Shown one piece after another: positions 13,325 to 56,400 of a DNA stretch of 64,000 nucleotides. The stretch lies in assembly GCF_004798865.1 (NCBI RefSeq), contig NW_025335268.1:4160486-4224485 (forward strand), in the 5' to 3' direction. Source of the stretch: Varanus komodoensis (taxonomy: Eukaryota > Chordata > Lepidosauria > Squamata > Varanidae). The notes beneath the pieces are model-generated. The model had not been told where the DNA came from. It was given only the letters and a program-made list of their open reading frames with translations, and searched no databases. Numbering within the stretch: position 1 is the first letter of the stretch; each line of letters opens with the position of its first letter. The position numbers were made by a program, and so were the translations under genes.

Positions 13325-14128
13325 TGTCAGGATTTGGGCTGCTCTGGTGGCCAGAACTAAAACAGCTACCACTGCATTTGAAGGCGCAGTCCTAGGCCCT
13401 GCTGGAGCTCTCATGCTACTGATGAGCGCCCGCTGAGAGTCCTGGGGGAAGAGCTCCATAAGAGCAAGCGCTTCCCTCCAGAACTACTGCGCTCAGCAAT
13501 GCAGGTCCTCCTGTTTGCTGTGGTGCTTCCTCCTGATTGCTGCTGTGTCTCCTGCCTCATCATGTTGCCTCAGTAGTAGAGGTCCTCTTGTTTGATGCTG
13601 TGCCTGCATTCGGCCTGAACTTTGCTGCTTCTGTTTCTGCTGTGCCTCCTGCATCTTGCCATGTCTCCTGCATCTTCCTGTGACTCCTGCCTTGCCATGT
13701 TGCCTCAGCAGCACAGGTTTGCCTGTTTGTTGCCCTGCTTGCACCCTGCCCAAAGGTTCCCGATTCTGGTTCCAGCCTTTCCCTGTTGCCTTGCTGTTGT
13801 GCCGGCTTCCTGCAGGCTGTGGTTCAGCTCCTGCGTCTTGCCTGACCCTTGCTGCTTCTGGTTCCTGTTGTCTTATGTGTCTTACCTTGCCATGAGTCCT
13901 GCCCTGCTGTGCCTCTTGCCCTATTATCCTATCCCAGGTACCTGCCCCTCCGTTTGTCTTCCAGGTTCTTGACTCTTGGCTTGCTCCTGACCACATCCTT
14001 GTTCTGCCCTCATGCATTCTTCTGCTTCCTGTCCTCAGCCTGAACTATGACTATGATTTGGACTTCCCATTAAACCCTGCTTTTTGCCTTGTCTCCAACT
14101 GCCCTTGTCCCAGCCACAGACCCTGACA
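13325..14128 (+). mobile_element. Probable solo LTR (fossil), family unresolved
   Basis: The 804-bp stretch begins TGTCAGG and ends CCTGACA, so it has the TG...CA ends and short inverted repeats of an LTR. An ATTAAA polyadenylation-like signal lies about 60 bp before the 3' end, as expected for the R-U5 part. The interior is unusually C/T-rich on the plus strand. No internal retroviral or Gypsy genes and no second LTR adjoin it, so it would be a solo LTR. I do not see a clear target-site duplication, so it is probably old. The 174-residue minus-strand open frame inside it is a by-product of the base composition. Confidence 0.42.
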
Positions 14129-15264
14129 ACAATTTCACCCTCAGCAAAGGACATCTCCATTGTCATTGCAGGAGTCTGAAATGGGCTGAACATACCTGAA
14201 AATATTCCAATAAATGCTGGAATATACCAACATATTCAAACATACTCACCTCACCCACAGGTATTTTCAAAAGGGGAAGAAAAAACCAAAACGGCCTCTC
14301 ACAGTATGAGTGAGTTGTCATTTCCATAGATTTCCTCACAACACCCTCAAAATCTCTTTTTCTGCAAGGGGTCAGACAAGACAGAATGTGTGAACATGTG
14401 CACCATCATTCTTGTGAAAACAGCTTTTTTTAAGTGGGACAAACTGCCTCAGAGGGGGAACCAAGACTAAAGAAAAGATGACAAAAGAGGCCCTTCAGAC
14501 TAACTCAAAAGGCACATGTTCATACATGCGAAAGTTCACTAATGGTGAACATGGAGGCAGAATTTTGTGTGTGCGAGAAATCACTTGAGGCAGCAGTTGG
14601 GGTGAGAACATGGCAGACTGGGGCAGTGGTCCCACCCCCTGAAGCAGGAGGATGGGCCCTGCAGTGGTGGTGGCAAACCCACAAGCCACCAACCTCCCAC
14701 CCCGCATGAGAGACCATACTGGCAGCCTCATGAGAGAGACTGTGCGTTCCTCGATCTCTTCTCGAAGAGACTTTCTGTGGGGGACAGACAGGAGCCCAGG
14801 TGGCCTCTCCAGAGAGACCCCTGCCTGATCTTTCACTCTGTGGGAAGAAGAAAAGATGGATTGGGGATGTAGCTGCTCCTTGAAGGAGCCCTGCTTGCCA
14901 CTCTGCTGCCTCTTGGGGTGATGGGGAGAAGGAGGCCTTGGGAAAGTATAAACACCCATTTCCTGCTGCTATTTCGGTCTCAGTTGTCCCATCAGATGTT
15001 CTTCTTTCTATTTATTGTGCTTTGCTCCAGTCCTCATCCATTTGCACTTAGTAGCATTGGACGTCATCTGCCATTGTTTCCTGCACCATGCTGTACTCCC
15101 ATCAGGGTCAAGGAGCAAGCAGTGGTTTGTCGCAGTTAGTTTTGGGGGGTCCAGCTGTGTTCCGCATGCATCTTATTTCTTGGAGAGCGCTCCCTTGATA
15201 GAGGGGAGAAGGTTAGTGAAACTTGAGTGCCTGGCAGTGTGGAGAGAGATCACCGGAAAGACAT

Positions 15265-15430
15265 GCGGTGACAGCATAATAACCTCTTCCTTTGGATTTG
15301 CCTTCCGTGCAAACAGTATCAGTTATCACGTTTCATTGTTATTGAAGGAGGAGACAGTGCTGGATGGATGCCCATATGCAAATCAGGGAACCAGCTCTAA
15401 GCAGAGAGCAAGAAGAAAGCATTTTGCCAT
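15265..15430. promoter_or_regulatory. Candidate conserved noncoding element A in intron 1
   Basis: A repeat-free block with a perfect octamer ATGCAAAT (15376-15383, the POU-factor site) and several retained CpGs, next to TATCAGTTATCACG. It looks like constrained regulatory DNA, but this rests on sequence texture only. Confidence 0.3.
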
Positions 15431-15574
15431 GTACAGAAGTGACTAACTTTAGCTCTTTGTGTTTTGTTTTGATTTTGTTTCAATCCATTTTTCTTATCTG
15501 CTGAAACTGAAACAACTTGAACAGCCCTACTAGGGTGAGGTCTAGGGAAGCAAGCCAGAGCAACGAAAGCATCG

Positions 15575-15690
15575 CATCCACTTCTAATCACGATCAAGTG
15601 ACTCTTATAAATATTTGCATAAATACATGCCATCAAAGCCTACTATGCGACCTTTCATGTGATTCAGTCATAAACGAGAAGGGGAAAGCA
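15575..15690. promoter_or_regulatory. Candidate conserved noncoding element B in intron 1
   Basis: About 115 bp with TATAAATATTTGCATAAATA (two forkhead/POU-like words), GTGATTCAGTCAT (near an AP-1 or MARE site) and five CpGs in an AT-rich setting. No repeat family fits it. Confidence 0.3.
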
Positions 15691-16329
15691 CCCGGGCTTC
15701 CATGGCTTGTGGCTGCTGCAATTAAGGGTGGGCAAAGGACCAGAAAAAGAGATGTGTGGAGGACAGGGGGAGCTCGCCAAAGTTTAACAAACACAAAAAG
15801 AAATAAAAATAAATCTTCAGAACATTTATTGCCCACTTTTGTTGGAAGGATTACATTAGAGCTTTCAGTCTTGTGTGTGTGTGAATAAGAGAGAGCAAGA
15901 AAGACTGAAAAATAGAAAAGTCAAGCTGTATGGTCTGATTTTTCCCTGAAGAGAAGAAGAAAAGTTGTTTATGTCTTCCCACAACAGGAAACATATTGAA
16001 TTAGTTTCACTCACTTAGGACAGTCCATCAAAAATAGTTGATGTCATTGCTCACTAGCAAGAAAGCTGCACTTGCTGTTGAAATGGACCGGACTCACATC
16101 AGCACTACCAGGGGGTGGCGATTTTTCCCTTTGAACATCTTTCTGATTAATTTCATTATTTATTATCTAGCAAGCTTAATTAGCATTATGCTTTTTGGAT
16201 ACCAGATGCAAAAAGAACACTAGTCTATGGATGTATGATCTAAATGTAAACATGGCAGGAAACATGAGTGGTGTCCTGCCATGATTGGAGAGGCCACCAC
16301 TTTGGGTGTTTGCCAAAGAATTGTACAAC

Positions 16330-16680
16330 ATTGTGTATAGTGCAGAAAAAAGTGGATCCCGTAATACTAGAACTTGGAGGTTATCCCAGGACATTATAAA
16401 GTGTGGAATTCACAAGATGTACTGATGACCACCAACGTGGATGGCTTTAGAAGTGGATTAGAGCAATTCATGGAGGTTATGGGCTTGAAAGGCTACTAGT
16501 CATGGAGACCACAACCTCCAGCATTCTATACCAGTTTCTGGGAACATGAGTGGGGGGTGATATTGCATTCCTACCCTACTTGTGGGGTTCCTGGGGCAGC
16601 TGGTTGGCCACTGTAGAAACAGAATGTTGGACTAGATAAAACTTTGGTCAGGTTCAGTGTGGGTCTCCTAAGGTGCTTGT
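16330..16680 (+). repeat. CR1-like LINE 3' end
   Basis: Reads AATTCATGGAGGTTATGGGC, then GGCTACTAGTCATGG, then GCAGCTGGTTGGCCACTGT and GAATGTTGGACTAGATAAA. This is the order of the 3' part of a common squamate CR1-type LINE. It is diverged and 5'-truncated. Confidence 0.6.
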
Positions 16681-18249
16681 GCTATGAAGAACAACCTAGG
16701 ACAGAGGGCTCTGACTAGTGGGATGGATGTAAGTGCAGTTGTAATGAACAAGAGCGGTGCAAAGTATTCATTCAGTATTCATTTTTATTTGTCTCTCACC
16801 CTAGCAGACTTCCCATTGACCACAGTTCTTTGTTGTGTTCCTCTGCAGCTCATGTTTATTTTAAAGAGGCTTTAATCAGAAACCTTTCTGTGTGATTGTA
16901 CCCCATGCCCATGGGTTATCTGCATTTCTTGCTTCAAAGGCCAAAACCTTTGGGCCAGGTCTTGATGGAATGCTGTGCACACTTAGGGAATTCTGTTTTG
17001 TAGAGTGAAGCCCTGTCAGTGGCATCAGAAGTATTTCTGAAGCAATATTCAGTCCTTGTGGATTGTCAGCTACAGCCAAAGGTAGACTGCAGAATGGCAA
17101 AGAGGGACACTTTCCCTCCACTTTCCCCAGTGTATTGGTTCATATTGCTAAAATTGGTGGACAAACAAAATTGCATCTCTTGTGTTCTTTCTGTTGGCTA
17201 GCCAGTGGGAGCAGTACATGTGGGCAAACACAAAGATACCATTCCAGTTTTGAGGCAGATGCCTGAATGAGCCGTTAGGCCTCCATAAGCTCTTCAGGGT
17301 GAGAGCAATCATGGGTCTATTGATGAGAAACAGTTCTCAGATAATTCTCCTTCTTTCTTTTCCTCTAATTCAAGCAAATCAGGGTTTACCCCGAGTTTTC
17401 CTAGTGTATTTGATAATATACCTAGTTAACTCACAGAAGGACACTGGAGAAAATGGCACCCTGTCCCCTCTCCAGAAGCTGAAAGATTGAGATCCCAAAG
17501 AGCTACTACAATTAATTTAAGACAATAGATGGCTACATAGTCAAAGTTGGGGGACAGGAAATAGAGATGATGGGGACTGTGCACCTTCTGCTGAATTAAT
17601 AGTGGATCCTTGGCTGAGCTCTTAATGATGATGATCGTTTTATTGCTAAATATTTAGTTGACAAGGTTGCTCAGTCATGCTCTCTGTAAGTATTCACTGA
17701 GAGAGATCTTTCAGCAAACACCTCTCCATCTGGAAAGCTCCAAATGAACGTGCCTGCATTTGGAACATCACTGGAATGGAGAGGAGGACATGGTGGGGGT
17801 GGGGTGATGAGCGGAGCAGTGGTTAAGTGCTTGTTCCTTGCTGCTTCTCCAGTCTTGATTGCACCTCTCCACAGTTGACATTTCCTGTTTTAAAATGGCC
17901 ATTGCAAACTAAATTGATCTGTCATTAGAGTCAAGACCACAGTCAGTATCCAGTTAGCATCTCTAGAAAGGGCAGGAAAAGCATCTGGAGCCCTTTTGCC
18001 AGCCAGTGTTGAAAATACCAGATGAACCAGTTATTTGAGTCAGAATAGGGCAGCTTCCCATGTTCCTGCTTCATTTGTAATGTAAAGGGATGCCCATTTG
18101 AATGGGAAACTATGGATATTTGTAAATCTAGCACTAAATATTTCAGTGCAACTGTACACACCCAGCCCAGTCAGCATCAGTGTGTTCGACTACTTTTTAA
18201 AATAAGTGCAAGATGAAGTGAAACTGGTTCTTCTGCTCCCCCCTCCCAC

Positions 18250-18800
18250 ACACTTTTCTGGACTTTGTGTAAAGTCTTAGATTTGTTATGCAATTGTCTG
18301 TTTCCTTTCCTCTTCTTTGAGACTTGAGACAATTGAAATGTTTAAAAGACAAAACAGATTATCAAGACTTCAGACATTTTTGCTCCAGGCTTTCATTTCT
18401 TTTTCTTTTTTTCAGACTACCCAGGGCAAACCACTTTGTCATTAATTCTATTTTCTTGGCAATTGCGATTAAGCGTATGCAAGGCTGGAGTCATTTGTGA
18501 AACATCAGCTGTCATGAGTTGGTTCCAATTTATAATCATCCAGGATTTTCCACCATTGCTTTCAAAGAACAGGGTTAAATGCATGCCCCTGAAAGAGAGT
18601 TGGAAATACTTTGCTGATCGCTATTAATCTGCTGTTTCCATAATCAAACACATGTGTTTGTTTATCCAGTTAAATTGCTAATGATATCAAAATTGGCTGC
18701 TGGGAGCTGAATCATCCTGTAGACATTTCCGTTGCTGTTGCTTGTGTCTGTCTGTCTTGTGTTGTGGCCTGTGAAAGAGCAATATATTTATCATTTTAAA
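18250..18800. promoter_or_regulatory. Candidate conserved noncoding element just before TGFB2 exon 2
   Basis: A 0.5-kb AT-rich block without repeats ends about 20 bp before exon 2. It is dense in homeodomain-like TAAT/ATTA words, ATGATATC, TGTTTAT, CAATTG and CATATG-type words, and has the even texture of deeply conserved enhancers. Nothing in it reads as coding. Conservation is inferred by eye; no alignment was possible. Confidence 0.4.
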
Positions 18801-18812
18801 CCATTACACTAA

Positions 18813-49807
<30,995 letters not shown>

Positions 49808-50147
49808 GGGATATATTCAAGCAGCACTGTGTGCGCATTTCTTCCCCCTACAAAAGAAAGGAAGAGAAAGGAACATACCAAGAGGAAGAAATAAGAAGAA
49901 CACATAGGATCATCCGTGTTGTTTTAAAAAGGAAAAAAAGCGGTACTAGTCTGAATTGTTTGAGAGTTTGTTTCATTGTTCTGTTTTGTTTTTTTTTTTA
50001 AACTGTCATCCGATGCAAAACCGTGAAGGCCTTATTCTACATTTCAACTACTTGGTTAGTGAGATAGACGAGAAGCATTTTTAATTAAAAAAGCAAAAAA
50101 AAATACTAACAAGAAAGAATGACAAGAAAAAGAAAAACCTTTTAAAA

Positions 50148-50669
50148 AATAAACACTGGAAGAATTTGTAGAGTTCTTATGTGAAAGGAAAAAACAGGAA
50201 AAATCCCATTAAGTGGAGTTGCTGTATCTATCCCGTGGCTTTACTTGATCTCTGTGTTGTTATGCCATAGACACCCTATCCGTTCCTTGTAGTTTGTAGA
50301 ATTAAAAGCGCATTATTTATTTTTGTGTAATACGAGCAAATGAGAACATGCCGCTGCCATTTGGGGGTGGGGGAAGTAACAGAGAGAAAAGACGAATTTT
50401 CAGACCAAATAAATGGCTAGAATTCTCTTTAATACCTAAGGAACATGAGTTCAAAATAGTTGGAACAAAATGATTAGTTTAGCTCAATTCAGAATAGTAG
50501 TCTGTTATTGCATTGTTAAGGAATTCCACATACACCTTGTTTTTCTTGCCAAGATCCTAGGATGGCTTTATGTAAAGCCACGTACAGTTGTTTTTAATCC
50601 TAAAAAGCTTATTAATAAAGGACATTTTGTTTCAGTCTAAAAGACAAGTTTATTAAAAAAATTAATAAA
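50148..50669 (+). promoter_or_regulatory. TGFB2: Candidate polyadenylation signals of TGFB2
   Basis: AATAAA hexamers are present at 50148-50153, 50408-50413, 50614-50619 and 50664-50669. The sequence shows only the hexamers; which are used is not known. The last two lie 50 bp apart and are followed by T-rich and TG-containing sequence. Confidence 0.45.
50313..50321 (+). promoter_or_regulatory. AU-rich element nonamer in TGFB2 3' UTR
   Basis: TTATTTATT matches the UUAUUUA(U/A)(U/A) nonamer associated with rapid mRNA decay of cytokine transcripts. It lies about 500 bp after the stop codon in a T-rich stretch. Function is inferred from the motif only. Confidence 0.4.
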
Positions 50670-51519
50670 ACAACAACTGTAAATGAATAGATGGTCAGTT
50701 TAGTAAACCAGTGAAATATTTAATATGTACTGGTCTAATTTTCAGACCCTAATATGTTGCTGTATAGCTTTTGCTTTGGGATTGTTTGTTTTGGTATATG
50801 TAACCATACCTATAGTATTTCAATAGGTGGTTAGTAAGAAGCCAGCTTAATTGGAAACATATCTGTAGATCTCTATTGTAAACTATTAAAAAATTAAGTA
50901 CTTTATGTGTAATGTGTAAATTTTCACCCTATTTTTGTATTCTGTTAATACTGTCAACTCTGAAGAGTTTGAATTTGGGGGCTCTTGGCTGATCACTCAG
51001 AATCATGTGTTTCCCTCTAGCCGGCCAGTATGAGTAGAGTCCCTGTATTTTCAACTTGCACTACAAATACATGTTTTATAATATTTGCTATACATGTGGT
51101 TTGTATGTTGTCTTTCATCTTATGACACCAGCTACCGGGCTCCTTTTTTTTGTTTCATTTACAAAAAAGCCAAAAGGTAGATTAATATATGGTTTTGTCT
51201 AACATAGCCCTCCCATTCGTACATCTTAAAAAGTATGTCGAACTATTGCTGACTCAAGACCCTGTTCCAGAATTGAGTGACAGATGGGAACTAAACGGAT
51301 GGAGAAGAACAATGGAGGAGCTAAGCAGGGCACCTCCTTCTGCCTTTTGAGTCGTAGCTGATGTCCATTTGGAGGTCACAGGCTTCCTTAGAGAAGGTCT
51401 TAAGAAGAAGGCCAACTTCTTTCCTCACTCACAGCCTTTTTCCAGTGGCAGCCGCAGACACTTAGACAACAGACACATCCAGCCAGCTCAGCAGGCTCAG
51501 GGCACATGGTCTGTGCAGA

Positions 51520-51758
51520 GCCAGTGTGGTGCAACGGTTCAGAGCGCAGGTCTGGGACTTGGGGGACCTGGGTTCTGGTCCCCGCTCGGCCATGGAGCCA
51601 GCTGGGTGACTTTGGGCCAGTCGCAGGCTCTCAGCCCAGCCTACCTCACCGGGTTGTTGTGGTGGGGATAAGATTGGGAGCAATAGGAGCAGAATGTTGT
51701 GAGCTGCTTTGAGTTCTTGAAAAAAGAAAGAGGCAGGATAGAAATCCAATAAATACAT
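51520..51758 (+). repeat. Squam1-type tRNA-derived SINE, full length
   Basis: Starts GCCAGTGTGGTGCAACGGTTCAGAGCGCAGG (A box), with GGTTCTGGTCCCCGCTCGGCC (B box) and TTTGGGCCAGTCGCAGGCTCTCAGCC. GGTTGTTGTGGTGGGGATAAGATTGGGAG and the CCAATAAATACATGAA tail complete it. It is the best preserved SINE copy in the window and keeps CpGs, so probably the youngest. It lies just beyond the estimated 3' UTR. Confidence 0.92.
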
Positions 51759-52589
51759 GAAGAAATATGCAAGCAAGATGAAAATGCACTTACATGTGCA
51801 ACCTTATACATGTGAATATCTTTTGTGGCAGGTGGTTTGTTGGTGAGTTTATGTTCCTTCAATATCAGTTCTGTATTTTTTTAAAAAAACCTTAGGCTAT
51901 TTGGTTCAGTTAACCCTCAAATAAAAGGAAAAGTATTGCTGGGGAAGGATGCACCACTCCCACATAGCATGCAGGAAGCATCTGGTGCTACATGCATGAT
52001 TCATTTTGCTTTGCTTCATTTTTAAGCTGCAGCTTCAACAATTGGTTGTGTGGTGGGATGGAGAAGCAGAAGGGGACTAAACGCAGCCCCTCTCTCCCTC
52101 CCCAAAAGCCAATTTAGGAGTGCGAGTGTTTAATTAAAGACTTATACCTGGAGCCCGTACACCTTTTAAAAAAGGCTTCTGCATGGATACAGATGGAGGA
52201 AATTGCAGAAATTTACATGCAGCTCCCATTTACAAAGACTCCCTCCCCCATCTAGGTAGGCATGTCCATGCGGAGACTGATTCTCAGCATGTGTGGCCTC
52301 AGAGTGGTTTGGCATCCATGTTCACCAAGACAGACTCAAAGGATCCTGGGTGATGCTCAGTTTCCACCTCAGCCCCTCAAATAAGCTGCAATTAAGTAAG
52401 GTGTTCACTTTTGGGGATTGGGTTTCCAGGTGGTTTTGAGTTTGAGTGGAAGAGTACAAGTCAGGACTATGGGGTTTATAGCAATGTAAATGCAGTCCGC
52501 AGGTAGATGTAATCTATTATTATAAAAATAAGCTTAAGTAAAATGGCATCCTTTAACACTGAAGTCAAGTAATTCTCATTCTGTAAAGC

Positions 52590-52690
52590 TATGAACAGCG
52601 ACACAAGCAATGCATATTTACTCACAAGTAAATCTCACTGTGTTCAGTGGGACTTACTGCCAGGTACTGTCAAATAAACCTGCTGAACTG
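52590..52690. repeat. Palindromic repeat family B
   Basis: TATTTACTCACAAGTAAATCTCACTGTGTTCAGTGGGACTTACTGCCAGG is the core of a common squamate dispersed repeat with inverted halves (ACTCCCAAGTAAGTCCC / GGGACTTACTTCTGAGT). Further pieces lie at 7455-7525, 10420-10585, 39876-39930, 43160-43240, 48480-48595, 53215-53285 and 54790-54850. Confidence 0.55.
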
Positions 52691-53449
52691 GGTTTATCTG
52701 ACATCAGCACCAAACAATGTGCTTTCACAAAGTCTACAAAGTTTCCATTTAGATAACTAATTTATGGGCTTACAGCCCACTCAGAAGTGGACACAACCTA
52801 CATATATGATGTTTCTCTGGCAGTCATTTGAACCCAAGGCTGTCATTATTACTGAGCTGCCCCTGTTTTGTTTGGAGACAAAGAACTATTTGTTCTCAAA
52901 TGACAAACTTCTCAAATGATTTACAGGACCAGACCATATATTGGTGCATTATTTTGCTTTTCTTTGTGCTTTGCTTCCCTTTCCGTAATTCAGTGAAGCA
53001 AACAGAACAAACTAAAAGCTCCCTTTTGATCAAATTGTTCTGCCTGACTGTTTTAAAAGTGTATAATAGTACTTATCAAATGCATTTGATTCCTTCCCTA
53101 CAGGTATATATGTGTATGAATGTTGACATCCATATGTGATTTCTGACAGTTCCAGATGAATCCTGACAGTGTCTGGAATCTCTAAGACATGCCATGTTTT
53201 CAGTGTAACCTTTGCATGTTTGCTCAGAGGGAAATTTAGCTGTATTCAATGGGGCTTACTCTCAGGTAAGTGTACACAGAATTAAATAGATGAACGTTGA
53301 CAGTCACCTGTGTTGCTCACTGACATTTACCAGTGCCTATCTGAAAATAAAGGATAAATATATTTTTTTTCATTCACAAAATTAATCTGGGATTATTGTG
53401 TGAATGTTAACATTCAGCAGCTGTTAGACAGTTAATGAAACACACATGC

Positions 53450-53472
53450 ATACACACACACACACACACACT
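53450..53472. repeat. CA dinucleotide microsatellite
   Basis: About eleven uninterrupted CA repeats, downstream of TGFB2. Confidence 0.9.
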
Positions 53473-56400
53473 AGCAGAATTGAATTCATGTTGTAAAATC
53501 GTTCCACTTCAATATGTATGGATATAGCGCAACTCAATGACAATAGAATCTTCTTGCAAAAAGTATAGGCCACAAACAGGACTTTGGTTGATCGTGAGTT
53601 GGATCCGGATTTAGCCATACTTTGCATAGATGCACAGAATCAGTGGGTAGTATCCAACTGTGTCATTCCACAAATGGTAGCAGAGACCATTCTGAACTAT
53701 GTGTAAGAATACATGCTAATTGAAGTTATGTTTGTGCAAAGATGGTTGTCCAAAGTGGTTGTGCATTATGCTTTTGCATAACTTTAGTGCAACCTGTTGT
53801 GTATCCAGCTTTATATAACTTTTGTGCAAGTTGTTGTGCACAACACATTACACAACCATGCTTGTACCAACCTAAGTATAGTTGTACAAAAACGGTAGTT
53901 GTTGCAATGGGAAACTACTTGCATATTCATCAGAGCTCCACTCGCATTATTTGAGTTTGCAGAATGAGGTCACTGGATATTGCCCAATAGGACTTAAGGT
54001 CGGCATGACCAAAATGGGTCACAATGCTTTTAATGGGTCTACTGGAACTATAACTAAATCTGGATCCAACCCATAGTTTTGGGAACTTGGAATATGGTGA
54101 AGTCATGCTTATGAGGTCTTCCTTGAGCAAGTAAAAAATGAGGAAGGGCATGTAGCTTCATGTGCACTTGTGCACCTGGAAGTAGCCAGACCCTGAGGTT
54201 ACTTCCTCGCATCAGGGGGATCTTGGCCATGAGGCCTATTCATAGTTTATGAGCTGGTCCCTGGAGGACTGCAGTACCGACTTGGAGTAGACCTCTTCGA
54301 CAGAAAAGCGGAGGCACTGAGCTGATGCACATGCAGGTGCGTGCAAATGCACATGACTCCCAAAATCGCCCAAGGAGGCTGGCCCTCACCCGCTGGTGTC
54401 TGCCTGTGAGGATGTCAGAGATGGGGCAAGCCAGGACGCATGACTTGGAGGGAGGGATGGTTGGTGTGACGCAGCCACACCTTGATTCAGCCAGAGAACT
54501 GTTCTTTGGGCAGAGGGACTGGGCACTTAGAATGGCAGGAAAGTGACCAATGGCTGTGCTACCTTTCCCTGGAGAATTTCAGTGTGGGATCATATTCTGT
54601 CTTTCCCATGAAGACTGCCAAAAATTACTTCCATGCTTCCAGCCTATGCTGGGTGTCAACCGCTGTTCAGTGGAATAATAGGCTTACTGCCCAAACCAGC
54701 ACCATACTGGTTGACGGCCATCACTTACCTATGGCCCCTCTAGTTCTGTTCTGAAGGCATCACAGGTCACCTGGAAGTAAGCACCTGATGGCTCAATCCT
54801 GATTTACTCATAAGTAAGCTTGTTTATTGCAATGGGCTTTGCAACCCATTTGGAACATTTTGAGCTAAGCAGTCCTGTCTGTGTGTATTGTCGAGATATC
54901 ACACTGTACACACTCTTTCTCATTCTTAATATAGAGTTAGTATGTTGAACATAGCAATGGTTCATTCTTTAGGAACGAAGATCCCTGTTTAAGTGTCCTT
55001 TGGGACCCTAATAAGGCAAGATCTGGGATCATGCCATGTGGTTTACTTGCATTCACATGAACACAAACAGAGGTCCTATGCAGACCTTACCAATTCAACG
55101 CCACATGGTCTGAGCTGAAAGAGAGGATGTCAGCAGTCTGGAGTCATAGCTGAATGGCCAACATGGGTGGCTTTGCCCTCTGTACTCTTTAAGTCCTCAG
55201 GGCCAAACAGAAACAAACCTGTTCATTGTAATCACAGCCATTTCAGGTCTAATGGCTTTAGTTGCCACACAATTTTTTAAAATTTTTGAGAAAGTTATTT
55301 CTGTCCTATCTCCAGTGTCTCCAGCTAGCATAAAATGACCAGAAGCAGAAAATGAGACTCCTAGTGGGATGTAACTTTTCTATTTCCTTTCCAGAAATCT
55401 GACTTCTTAGGCAAGCTCACCTCAATTGTAATCTGACATGTATCCTTATCCAATGAGCCATGTCAGAGCTGATGGGGGATGTATGCTTAGGTTCCATTAA
55501 GAAATTATGCAGTGTATCAAAATTTATAACCAGATTGCATGAGATTCAGAGGGACCACAGTTTTGCACCATGCCATGGGCTGATTCAGTATAGCTTAAAA
55601 TCAGAACAATAATAATTTGCTGAAGCAGAGACCCAAGAACTAAGTTTTCTGAACCATTTTATCAAATTATGTTGAAACTATTAAGTTGAAAAAAGCAAGA
55701 ACAACATTTTGGTTTAATTGGCTTTCTTGTGTGGGTATCAAGAAATACCAAGAATTCTGTGGATGGTATCATTTAAATGGACACAGAAATAAATATTGGA
55801 GTAGTGAGAAGGAATGCTTGAAACATTACAGACGACAAACGTGGCTTTTCTGTAACTACAGCCCTTTGGTACCTTTATTCGAGGTTCTGGGGATTCTATA
55901 GAGTTCCAGAACATGACATTGTGTAAATGGCTAGACTTTATTCCCTTTGCTTTGCAGAAGAAAACCTGGCTTTTAAATTTGATGTCTTCATATTTTATTC
56001 TTGTATTTTCTTTTTAAAGCCCTGTATTAAAATATATCTTTTTGCATTGGGGAAAAATGGTATTAGGCTACTGTTGTTGCTTTAAAGTCACCACAATTTA
56101 AGGGCTTACCTACCTAGATTTCAGCATGTCTAGAAAATTCAGATTGGTTAACAGAGGTGACTCAAGGTCCTTCCCCATTTTCACCCATGGCTAAAGGAAG
56201 ACGTTTGGTCCTTTTTTGTTTAAACTACTTCTGCCCCAGCTTTGCAGGAACAAAATAAACTCTGGTACTCTTTGCAATTATTTTAAAGTAGATCTTAGAA
56301 GGGTGCACCCATTTGGTGCAAATATCCTCATCCTCTGACAAATCAGCATGGCTTTTTCATTCAGTGGGAGGTGCTGCTGTCCAGCTGGGAAGTGGGGGAT

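Larger units (their letters stand above)
49808..51110 (+). other. TGFB2: TGFB2 3' untranslated region (distal end not fixed)
   Basis: The DNA after the stop is AU-rich, contains no recognisable SINE or LINE up to about 51.5 kb, and has long A and T runs. This fits the long 3' UTR of vertebrate TGFB2 mRNAs. Four AATAAA hexamers occur between 50148 and 50669, and the UTR may use any of them or continue further. The end given is a conservative estimate: the last position before the sequence loses its UTR-like look. RNA evidence would be needed to set it, and transcripts running past the SINE at 51520 are possible. Confidence 0.7.

Noticed and set aside
13493-14017. 174-residue minus-strand open frame rich in Gln, Arg and Gly
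   Set aside because: It lies inside the C/T-biased probable LTR; its composition follows from the base bias, other frames there are open as well, and it resembles no known protein.
51520-51600. tRNA gene
   Set aside because: The A and B box-like parts belong to a Squam1 SINE head; no tRNA 3' half or acceptor stem follows.
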